This document shows, piece by piece, positions 8,601 to 14,180 of a stretch of DNA of 14,389 nucleotides. Under the pieces are notes generated by a model. That model saw only the letters and a program-made list of their open reading frames with translations. It was not told the DNA's origin and searched no databases. Origin of the DNA: Rickettsiales bacterium (GTDB lineage: Bacteria > Pseudomonadota > Alphaproteobacteria > Methylaequorales > Methylaequoraceae); contig PARR01000048.1 in assembly GCA_002711625.1 (NCBI GenBank), positions 1-14,389 on the forward strand, given 5' to 3'. A program made the translations under genes and the position numbers. How positions within the stretch are numbered: the first letter of the stretch is position 1; each line of letters starts with the position of its first letter.

Positions 8601-9105
8601 CTGCATCTTCTAAAATAATTTTTCTTTCAATAGGTTTAAAGTTTATAATTTGGTCAATATTTCCTTGACTTATTATTGAGCTCGATCTGGGGCCACTTCC
8701 TGCGTCGGAAAATAAAATATTTACATCTCTTGCTCTGACCTCTTTATTATTTATTTTATAAAAAGACCCTACTCCTCTTTCGAGTGTCCTAGAAACTATA
8801 AGTTTATTTTCTTTTGTATTAACGCTGGCTATTTGACCAGAAAAATTCTCAAGTTCAATCGAAACCTCAGCTAAATTTTTTGCTGGAAAATTAGCAGTTC
8901 CATTAAAAATAACTTCGTCCATAGATGTTGAGCGAAGACTTTTTGAAGAAGACTCTCCCATAACCCATCTAATTGCCTCAAAAATATTGGATTTTCCACA
9001 TCCATTTGGACCAATAACACCTGTAACGCCATCATCAATAACAAATTCCGTTGGAAACGCAAAAGACTTAAAACCGGAAATTTTTAATTTTGAAACCCTA
9101 AACAA
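5677..9105 (-). CDS. smc: Chromosome segregation ATPase SMC
   Basis: SMC is the condensin-like ATPase that loops and organises newly replicated origin-proximal DNA. The 1142-residue length is typical. The order is: N-terminal ATPase half with Walker A GPNGCGKS (32-39) and Q-loop SQGNID (about 146-151); coiled coil (about 170-500); hinge (about 510-620); returning coiled coil (about 625-1000); and the C-terminal half with signature LSGGEK (1042-1047), Walker B CILDEVDAA (D1070, E1071) and the switch histidines VTHHK. The start is TTG, five bases after the dsbA-like stop; no ATG lies near the conserved KLKISGFKSF start. No scpA or scpB is in the window. It is translationally linked to atpI. Confidence 0.97.
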   Translation of the reverse strand: MFRVSKLKISGFKSFAFPTEFVIDDGVTGVIGPNGCGKSNIFEAIRWVMGESSSKSLRSTSMDEVIFNGTANFPAKNLAEVSIELENFSGQIASVNTKENKLIVSRTLERGVGSFYKINNKEVRARDVNILFSDAGSGPRSSSIISQGNIDQIINFKPIERKIILEDAAGVSGLQARRRESELKLHSTEQNLEKIEINLNGLIEQKKTLSRQVRQVERYEKLSDSISVYESILVFEIWKKAIKIIEQSSELRKNLNSKLNQFISDIEMQKKGISKNKFKLQKLGADRGLLNEQYFEYNKQENNLDNKINNLNSKKSEIRAFLNTVNNDLLSEEKRKVELNNELNNLQKKLVTSSSISELEEVLKKDIKEELKLKKELKELEAAFVNEMQLSLGEAFKSDNLKETKENLEENKKNLEKSIKKNMADLSDLQKKIDQENNRQNIENKKTQDIKKKIFDKKKKIEELNEKKISQNKILNDLNESIRDLSDKYTRYQTEITTLKNISGQKLLSKNSVVNLLKISKGYEDAVYAALMYELDAKIGDTSEKGIAKVSKKVTPINNSLLQFLKVPKELELILSQIGFVSDTSNITQKQKNLQVGQTLVDIKGNIWRWDGFMSKENLQQKKIIDSKLKIVSLNNNSNKIQEILINVRKKKENNLIKEKEIFDSVKKENQDIENLYSDLELGTKQILKLNESKSSLINNYEYLNSKINSLKDSQKKNELDILEIMKKEKLQNKSVQGNTHEAQIKIDKLNKRIEEVASVVASTKEKLIGMQLDFSYSKDNLDRISKLRDESTTRIKVLVDRKKSYLEEEIKLDSYPKKFELELKSVIAKRNEVKKLVDDNEFHIQQMESEIKEREKTFSKINICREEEKNKLIKLESNVEIYKNNEKELREKLFNKTKKVPEDFEKVLKEKNYKNQNTSEIENQIKKFMFQREQLGAVNLRAKIEENEISAIIEDIEIERNDLVDAVHKLRLGINKINQEGKNRLVTAFEKVEKNFSELFKKLFDGGHAKLELVKSDDPLQTGIEIYARPPGKKLSSINLLSGGEKTLTAIALIFSIFLINPSPLCILDEVDAALDDENVVKFCRILKELTTNTETRFLIVTHHKITMTSIDRVYGVTMAKKGISDIVSVDFQNKKFKEAV

Positions 9106-9110
9106 TTTTT

Positions 9111-9719
9111 TTAATTAAGTAATGATTCTATTTTTAATTTTAATGCTTCATAACTAAGATCACCGTCATACTTTTTTCCATTAAAATAAATTGTTGGAGT
9201 GGCAATTATATCAAACTTTTTTGAAGAATTGAGTCTGTCTTTCAGAATGCCATCTTCTATGGATTTGTTACCAACGCACACTTTAATCTCATCATTTTTT
9301 AGTCCGCCTAATTTTGCTATTTTAAGAAGCGACTTAAAGGGATCTTGAGTTCGAGTCCAATCTTTTTGCTTGTTGTAAATAACACTTAAAAAATTAAAAA
9401 ATTTTGCATCACCAGAGCACCTCGCAATTACAGACGCTTTTAATGCAAATTTATCTAGAGGAAAATCTTTATAAGTAAAAAAAACCTTTCCACTATCGAT
9501 AAAATCTTTTTTTATTGAGGGAAAAACATCATTATGAAACTTTGCACAACTTCCACATGTCATAGAGGCAAACTCAACCATTTTTATCGGTGCTTCTATA
9601 TTTCCAAGAGATTTTTCTTCTAATGCCTCTATGGTATCTACAATCTTTGAGTGAGATGTATTAACGTTAGTCATTAAAAGGAGTAGTATAAAAAGTAAAA
9701 TTGGTTTTTTAATTCTCAT
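9111..9719 (-). CDS. DsbA-like periplasmic thiol:disulfide oxidoreductase (CGSC active site)
   Basis: This is a secreted thioredoxin-fold protein of the DsbA/thioredoxin_4 family. A basic start, a hydrophobic core (about residues 6-17) and a probable cleavage site near residue 24 form a signal peptide. The active site is CGSC (C55, C58) in FASMTCGSCAKFH; the cis-proline is in IATPTIYFNG. Two further cysteines, in ARCSGD and KVCVGN, could form a second pair. CGSC differs from the CPHC common in DsbA, so the redox potential may be less oxidising (inference). At 202 residues the length is normal. It sits between dciA (20-base gap) and smc (5-base gap), a known alphaproteobacterial neighbourhood. 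No Shine-Dalgarno is visible. Confidence 0.9.
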   Translation of the reverse strand: MRIKKPILLFILLLLMTNVNTSHSKIVDTIEALEEKSLGNIEAPIKMVEFASMTCGSCAKFHNDVFPSIKKDFIDSGKVFFTYKDFPLDKFALKASVIARCSGDAKFFNFLSVIYNKQKDWTRTQDPFKSLLKIAKLGGLKNDEIKVCVGNKSIEDGILKDRLNSSKKFDIIATPTIYFNGKKYDGDLSYEALKLKIESLLN

Positions 9720-9739
9720 AACAAATTATTTACCACAAA

Positions 9740-10069
9740 CTAGGATTTTTGTAAAAATTTTTTAAACTTTAATGAACTTATTTTAAAAGCTGGGTTGAAT
9801 TCGTTTATTTTTCTAAGAATCGTCTCTGAACTGTAAGATAATTCTAAAAGATTTGGATAATCAGATATTATTAAAAGTACTTTTTTGTTATTAACTACTT
9901 TTAAATTTGATATCTCACATTTTTCAGCAATTTCTGGACCGACAATTTTGAACCAGTTTACTTTGATCTCAAAAACAATTGGATTATTTTTTTTTTTTAA
10001 GGGTTTAAAAATTTTTGTAATAAGACTTGAAACCCTTATCGGTCTATTTATATAATTTTTTGTATTCAT
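9740..10069 (-). CDS. dciA: DUF721 / DciA-family helicase loader
   Basis: DUF721 proteins (DciA) load or assist the replicative helicase DnaB in the many bacteria that lack DnaC or DnaI. This 109-residue protein shows the family pattern: a basic N-terminus, then the conserved core VFEIKVNWFKIVGPEIAEKC (about 32-51), and a hydrophobic strand ending LLIISDYPNLLELSYSSE (about 70-87). It is shorter than many alphaproteobacterial homologues and lacks a long C-terminal tail. A 12-A tract (plus-strand T, 9987-9998) encodes part of a lysine run. The only possible start is the ATG at 10069, which interlocks with the divergent mutY ATG. There is no Shine-Dalgarno, so the message may be nearly leaderless. 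Confidence 0.82.
   Translation of the reverse strand: MNTKNYINRPIRVSSLITKIFKPLKKKNNPIVFEIKVNWFKIVGPEIAEKCEISNLKVVNNKKVLLIISDYPNLLELSYSSETILRKINEFNPAFKISSLKFKKFLQKS
10027..10056 (+). promoter_or_regulatory. Promoter of mutY operon
   Basis: TTGAAA at 10027-10032 and a perfect TATAAT at 10051-10056 are separated by 18 bases, a near-consensus sigma-70 promoter. It lies inside the 5' part of the dciA coding sequence, on the opposite strand. Only 11 bases separate the -10 box from the mutY ATG, so the transcript would have a leader of a few bases at most. Confidence 0.7.
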
Positions 10070-11129
10070 GAATGAAGAATATCATATTGATCACAATTTT
10101 AAGAGTTCTTGGAACAAAAAAATTTTACGTTGGTACCAAAGAAATAAAAGAATTTTACCTTGGAGAAAAAAACAAAATCAAACATTTTACAAAATTTGGC
10201 TGTCTGAAGTAATGCTTCAACAAACAACAGTAAAAACAGTTATTCCTTATTACACTAAGTTTATAAAAAAATGGCCCACAATGGAAAGTTTTTTTAGGGC
10301 AGATGAATCGGAAATACTCAAAATTTGGGAAGGTCTAGGTTATTATCAAAGAGCAAAAAATTTATTCTTAGGAAAAGAATTCTTAAAAAAAAAAAAAATA
10401 GATTTCAATTCCATTGAATTAAAAAAAATACCGGGGATAGGTGATTATATGTCCTGTTCTATATCTGCAATACTAAATGATGAAGATTGTGCAGTAGTAG
10501 ATACAAATATCAAAAGGGTGATTTCCAGAGCTTTTAACTTGATACCAGGAACAGCGTTGTATGAAAAGAAAGTTAAAAAAATTGCTCAAGAATTAACCCC
10601 TTCCAAAAAAAATGGAGAGTATTGTCAGTCCTTAATGGATTTAGCAAACTTGATATGTAAAATAAAAAATCCTGATTGTTTTTCTTGCCCAATAAAACAG
10701 TTGTGTAAGGGTAAAGACCAGGAATATAGATCTATAATAAAAAAAAAACCACGCAAACTAAAATATGGCATTGGTTTTTTTATTAATTACAAAAACAAGT
10801 TTTTAATTACGAATTCAAAAAAAAAGCTCCTTGAAGGACTTTACAATCTTCCGACAACCAATTTTAGGGAGATTTTAGATAACGACAAAACATCAGTGCT
10901 TAAAGAAATATTATTTAAATGGAATCTCAAATATAAGTTTGACATAAATACAAATTTTGATTTTTATATAAGACATCAATTTTCACATTTCACATTAAAA
11001 CTATTTATTGTAAATATCGAATTACATAATAAAATAAACATTGAAGATTGCCGATGGGTAGATAAAGAGGAATTTAGCAAACTCCCGGTTTCTAAACTAA
11101 TGATGAAAATAGGGGAAAAAGTACTTTGA
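10068..11129 (+). CDS. mutY: Adenine DNA glycosylase MutY
   Basis: MutY removes adenine mispaired with 8-oxoguanine, preventing G:C to T:A changes. The 353-residue protein has the catalytic glutamate E47 in WLSEVMLQQT, a helix-hairpin-helix IPGIGDY (121-127), the catalytic aspartate D145 in VVDTNIKRV, and a 4Fe-4S ligand set C197-x6-C204-x2-C207-x5-C213. A C-terminal NUDIX-like domain (about 232-353) carries the FSH motif at 306-308, used to read 8-oxoG. An uninterrupted run of 14 A (10385-10398) encodes LKKKKI. The start ATG shares two bases with the dciA start; a strong promoter lies 12 bases upstream, and there is no Shine-Dalgarno. The stop overlaps the next start as TTGA. Confidence 0.96.
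   Translation: MNEEYHIDHNFKSSWNKKILRWYQRNKRILPWRKKQNQTFYKIWLSEVMLQQTTVKTVIPYYTKFIKKWPTMESFFRADESEILKIWEGLGYYQRAKNLFLGKEFLKKKKIDFNSIELKKIPGIGDYMSCSISAILNDEDCAVVDTNIKRVISRAFNLIPGTALYEKKVKKIAQELTPSKKNGEYCQSLMDLANLICKIKNPDCFSCPIKQLCKGKDQEYRSIIKKKPRKLKYGIGFFINYKNKFLITNSKKKLLEGLYNLPTTNFREILDNDKTSVLKEILFKWNLKYKFDINTNFDFYIRHQFSHFTLKLFIVNIELHNKINIEDCRWVDKEEFSKLPVSKLMMKIGEKVL
10081..10086 (-). promoter_or_regulatory. Candidate -10 box of the dciA operon
   Basis: TATGAT on the minus strand lies inside the mutY coding sequence, 11 bases before the dciA ATG, the same distance as the mutY -10 box on the other side. No convincing -35 hexamer is present 16-18 bases upstream, so this is tentative. Confidence 0.4.
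10385..10398 (+). repeat. 14-A homopolymer in mutY
   Basis: Fourteen consecutive A residues span the end of a Leu codon, four Lys AAA codons and the first base of an Ile codon. It is the longest homopolymer I see in the window and lies between the catalytic-glutamate region and the helix-hairpin-helix. Confidence 0.85.
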
Positions 11130-11443
11130 AAAATATTTGGAGTCTTTGTTTTATTATCTCAAGTTTACTTGGTACTGTTTTGGTCGCTAAGGAAAATGAT
11201 CATGACAAAGCTATCAAAGCAGTAAATGAGGGAGAAATTCTCCCCTTGGATAAAATTTTGAATAATGTCAATCAAGAATTCGATGGAAGAATACTCTCGG
11301 TTAATCTTAAAGATAGCGAAAAGGGTTTATTTGGTTGGGTTTATGATATAATGATTATTGAATCATCAAATAGGGTGATAAAAATCAAAGTAGATGCTGG
11401 GACTGCGACAGTTCTTTCAGTAATTTCTGGAGGAGAGAAATGA
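11126..11443 (+). CDS. Secreted PepSY-domain protein next to a two-component system
   Basis: This 105-residue protein has an N-terminal hydrophobic signal sequence (about residues 4-20) and a PepSY-like domain: EGEILPLDKIL (36-44) followed by GWVYDIMIIES and a VDAGTATVLSV ending (about 70-99). It is predicted periplasmic or membrane-anchored. It starts at TTG, overlapping the mutY stop by four bases (TTGA), and ends in an ATGA overlap with the regulator gene, so all three are probably translated in series. In Sinorhizobium a small periplasmic protein, FeuN, modulates the FeuQ kinase encoded beside it. By position and type this may be a FeuN-like modulator, which is inference. Confidence 0.82.
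   Translation: MKNIWSLCFIISSLLGTVLVAKENDHDKAIKAVNEGEILPLDKILNNVNQEFDGRILSVNLKDSEKGLFGWVYDIMIIESSNRVIKIKVDAGTATVLSVISGGEK
11429..11437 (+). promoter_or_regulatory. Strong ribosome binding site of the response regulator
   Basis: GGAGGAGAG lies in the last codons of the PepSY gene, its GGAGG core six bases before the regulator ATG. It suggests that the regulator is made in excess of its upstream neighbours. Confidence 0.75.
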
Positions 11444-12105
11444 GAATTTTAGTGGTTGAAGATGACCCAAATTTGAATGAACAAATCAAAAAATCTCTTG
11501 AAGAAAATGGTTATTCTGTTGATACAGCCAATGATGGAGAGGAGGGATTTTTTCTCGGAGATACTGAACCCTACGATGCTATTGTTCTTGACCTAGGTCT
11601 TCCGAAGGTTGACGGAATAACAATATTAGAAAAATGGAGAAAAGCAAAAAAAGTTTTCCCCGTTTTAATATTAACAGCTAGAGATCAATGGAGTGACAAG
11701 GTTTCTGGATTTGATGCTGGAGCAGATGATTATGTGACAAAACCTTTTCAGATGGAAGAGCTTCTTGCTAGATTGAGGGCATTAATTAGAAGATCAGCTG
11801 GTCATGCATCATCAGATATAGAATGTGGTCCACTTAGAATTGATACAAAATCTAACAAGGTATTTGTTAATGGAATGAAACTTAAGCTAACATCTCATGA
11901 ATATAAAATTATAGAGTATTTTTTGCATCATCAAGATAAAGTAATCACGAGAACAGAGCTGATAGAGCATATCTATGACCAGGATTTTGACAGAGATTCA
12001 AATACTATTGAGGTATTTATTGGTAGACTTAGGAAAAAAATGGGTTTGAATTTAATAAAAACTGAAAGAGGTTATGGGTACAGACTTTCTATAGAAAAAG
12101 ATTAA
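11440..12105 (+). CDS. OmpR/PhoP-family response regulator (FeuP-like)
   Basis: This is a DNA-binding response regulator of 221 residues. The receiver domain (1-115) has the acidic pocket E7, D8, D9, the phospho-acceptor D51 in IVLDLGLP, the switch T79 in LTAR and K101 in VTKPF. The winged-helix domain (about 125-218) shows LTSHEYKIIEYF and the recognition-helix region RDSNTIEVFIGRLRKK. The wording EGFFLGDTEPYDAIVLD is close to the PhoP/FeuP-like regulators of alphaproteobacteria. A strong GGAGG at 11429-11433, six bases upstream, marks the ATG. The kinase gene follows after one base. Target genes cannot be read from this window. Confidence 0.94.
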   Translation: MRILVVEDDPNLNEQIKKSLEENGYSVDTANDGEEGFFLGDTEPYDAIVLDLGLPKVDGITILEKWRKAKKVFPVLILTARDQWSDKVSGFDAGADDYVTKPFQMEELLARLRALIRRSAGHASSDIECGPLRIDTKSNKVFVNGMKLKLTSHEYKIIEYFLHHQDKVITRTELIEHIYDQDFDRDSNTIEVFIGRLRKKMGLNLIKTERGYGYRLSIEKD

Positions 12106-12106
12106 G

Positions 12107-13456
12107 ATGAATTCTCTCGCTCTAAGATTATTTACAAGCGCTGCAGTATGGATTGTTTTAACTCTTGTTGGGACGGGTTTAATACTATCTGATCTGAATA
12201 GAGAAACTAATCAACAAGCTTTTGATGATAAATTAAATTTACTCTTAGAAGCATTAATAGGTGCAAGTAGGGTTGATTCTCAGGAGAGTATTACTGTTAT
12301 AAGTTCGATTGGTGAACCAAGATTCTTTCAACCATATTCAGGATGGTATTGGCAAATTAACAGTGGGGCAAAAACCCTCAGTAGATCTCGTTCAATGTGG
12401 GACCAAGTGTTTACAACAGATAAAAGACTAATTGGGGGTAGAGCACAGTTTTTAGACTCCAGTCTCAAAGGCAATAATAAATCAAATGATGTAATTGAAA
12501 CCAAACAATTGCAAATTGTTCAGAGAGAGATTTCTTTTCCAGGGTTCTCTGGTCCATTGATTTTTATGGTTTCAGGGGATAAAAAAGAATATCTTCAAAA
12601 CATTTCAGAATTTAACAATACTGTAACGATAGCGCTATTTATTTTGGGCATTGGATTAATGATAGCTGTATATTTACAGGTACACTTCGGATTATTGCCT
12701 CTTAACAAAATAAAAAAATCTTTGTTTAAAATACGAAACGGAGATGCATCAAAACTTGAAGAAAATTATCCGAGTGAAGTTCAACCCTTGGCTCTGGAAA
12801 TAAATGATCTTATTCAACACAATGCGAAAATTGTTGATAGAGCTAAAACCCACGTTGGTAATTTAGCCCATGTTTTAAAAACACCCTTAGCAGTAGTATC
12901 AAATGAAATTTCTGATAAAGACAATTTAATGAACAAACAACTTAAGTTAATGAAGAAACACATAGATAGATATTTGAAAAAAGCCCATTTGGATGCTTCA
13001 GGAAAGGTAGCTAAAGAAAAACTAGATATATCAGAGCTAACTAGAAAAATGATTAAGATTTTCAACAAAATTTATCCTAAAGTCACTATTAAATTAGAAG
13101 AAAAGAATAAAAAATTATTGGTTTACAGTAGTAAAGAAGATATGGAAGAAGTAATTGGAAATATTCTTGAAAATTCTTGTAAATGGACCAAAAGTTTGAT
13201 TAAAGTTAATTTAACAAAACAGTCCGATTCTTGTGTTATATTTAAAGTTGAGGATAATGGCCCTGGGCTTGAAAAAGAACAGTTGACAGAGGTCTTTGGT
13301 AGAGGTTTTCGTATAGATGAGCAAAAACCCGGCACCGGGTTGGGATTAAACATTGTCAAAGATATTGTTGAGTCTTACAAAGGACAGGTTTGGTTGGGTA
13401 GGTCAAAAGCTCTTGGTGGATTGGAAGTAAATATTGAGTTACCTATGTCAAAATAA
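12107..13456 (+). CDS. Membrane sensor histidine kinase (FeuQ/PhoQ-like)
   Basis: This is the partner kinase of the preceding regulator, 449 residues long. Membrane helix 1 is about residues 8-28, the periplasmic sensor domain about 30-170 (including FFQPYSGWYWQI, 73-84), and helix 2 about 172-193. A HAMP-like linker (about 195-247) leads to the dimerisation helix with the phospho-acceptor H255 in NLAHVLKTPLAV. The ATPase domain has the N-box NILENSCKW (352-360), G1 DNGPGL (383-388) and G2 GTGLGL (409-414). All key residues are present, so it should be active. The overlapping PepSY gene suggests that the signal is modulated in the periplasm. The 3' end overlaps rnhB by nine bases. Confidence 0.95.
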   Translation: MNSLALRLFTSAAVWIVLTLVGTGLILSDLNRETNQQAFDDKLNLLLEALIGASRVDSQESITVISSIGEPRFFQPYSGWYWQINSGAKTLSRSRSMWDQVFTTDKRLIGGRAQFLDSSLKGNNKSNDVIETKQLQIVQREISFPGFSGPLIFMVSGDKKEYLQNISEFNNTVTIALFILGIGLMIAVYLQVHFGLLPLNKIKKSLFKIRNGDASKLEENYPSEVQPLALEINDLIQHNAKIVDRAKTHVGNLAHVLKTPLAVVSNEISDKDNLMNKQLKLMKKHIDRYLKKAHLDASGKVAKEKLDISELTRKMIKIFNKIYPKVTIKLEEKNKKLLVYSSKEDMEEVIGNILENSCKWTKSLIKVNLTKQSDSCVIFKVEDNGPGLEKEQLTEVFGRGFRIDEQKPGTGLGLNIVKDIVESYKGQVWLGRSKALGGLEVNIELPMSK

Positions 13457-14050
13457 AATATCAGATACAGGTTTGAAACTTTTTCTGTGAATAGGACTAC
13501 ATCCAAAGGCATTTATGGCATCAATATGTTTTTTTGTTCCATATCCTTTATTGTTATTAATATCGTATTCGGGAAATATTTTAGAGAATTCAATCATTAT
13601 TTTATCCCGATAGCTTTTAGCTATAATGGATGCAGCAGCAATTACCACTGACTTTTTATCACCATTCTTTATAAATTCTGTTTTTGTATTTAACTCAAAG
13701 GTTTTCAATCCATCAATTTTAACCATATTAGGGTGATCTTTAAAAGGCTTAAATGCTCTTATCATGGATAAGTTAGTGGCATTAAGAATATTAATTTTAT
13801 CGATCAATTTATTGTTACATATTCCAATGGAGAAAGAAGAAAATTTTTTTATTAAATATGCAATACAGTTTCTTTTGTCCTCTTGAATGAGTTTTGAGTC
13901 TTTAATCAAAGCAAAAAAATCTTGGTAACGTATTTCCTGTTTAAGAACTAAAGCACATGAAACTACAGGTCCACATAGTGCCCCTCTGCCAACTTCGTCC
14001 ATGCCGATGACATTATCATGAAAATGTTGATAAAAAGAATGATTAAAAAT
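13448..14050 (-). CDS. rnhB: Ribonuclease HII, probable ATT start
   Basis: RNase HII nicks 5' of ribonucleotides embedded in DNA and degrades RNA-DNA hybrids. The motifs are DEVGRG, DSKLI, LNATNLSMIRA, VKIDG, AAASIIAKSYRD and NKGYGTKKHI; the catalytic residues are D18, E19, D113 and D149 on the 200-residue reading. The first ATG (14000-14002) lies directly before DEVGRG and would remove the conserved first strand. The preceding codons read NVIGMDEVGRG, matching the family's (V/I)xG(V/I)DEVGRG, so they are coding. The only plausible upstream start is the ATT at 14048-14050, just after an in-frame TAA and five bases from AGGGA at 14056-14060. The product would be 200 residues, the usual length. 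The function is certain; the start is inferred. Confidence 0.93.
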   Translation of the reverse strand: MFNHSFYQHFHDNVIGMDEVGRGALCGPVVSCALVLKQEIRYQDFFALIKDSKLIQEDKRNCIAYLIKKFSSFSIGICNNKLIDKINILNATNLSMIRAFKPFKDHPNMVKIDGLKTFELNTKTEFIKNGDKKSVVIAAASIIAKSYRDKIMIEFSKIFPEYDINNNKGYGTKKHIDAINAFGCSPIHRKSFKPVSDILF

Positions 14051-14055
14051 TTATT

Positions 14056-14060
14056 TCCCT
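14056..14060 (-). promoter_or_regulatory. Ribosome binding site supporting the ATT start of rnhB
   Basis: AGGGA lies five bases before ATT at 14050. No comparable site precedes the ATG at 14002. Confidence 0.5.
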
Positions 14061-14075
14061 TATTGAATAATGTAA

Positions 14076-14106
14076 TTGACAAAAATATATTTAATTGCCA
14101 CATTAT
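14076..14106 (+). promoter_or_regulatory. Candidate promoter of the cytochrome c gene
   Basis: A perfect TTGACA (14076-14081) is followed after 19 bases by CATTAT (14101-14106), a long spacer and an imperfect -10. It overlaps the candidate rnhB -10 on the other strand. It would give a leader of roughly 70 bases. Confidence 0.3.
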
Positions 14107-14107
14107 A
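14102..14107 (-). promoter_or_regulatory. Candidate -10 box of rnhB
   Basis: A perfect TATAAT on the minus strand lies about 52 bases before the ATT start. The best upstream hexamer, TTGTTG, is 19 bases away, so the -35 element is weak. Confidence 0.4.
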
Positions 14108-14168
14108 TTTTATATTTGTATTTTCGCAACAAGTTGGTTCAGTTAATGACTAACCTTAGTAGTTGCAC

Positions 14169-14173
14169 GGAGG
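14169..14173 (+). promoter_or_regulatory. Ribosome binding site of the cytochrome c gene
   Basis: GGAGG lies seven bases before the ATG and is one of the strongest sites in the window. Confidence 0.8.
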
Positions 14174-14180
14174 AAAAAAT

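Noticed and set aside
14126..14166. Nested inverted repeats (GCAAC/GTTGC and GGTT/AACC) before the cytochrome ribosome site, as a riboswitch or RNA thermometer
   Set aside because: The stems are only 4-5 bases with large loops and match no known class; chance is likely in a 130-base AT-rich leader.
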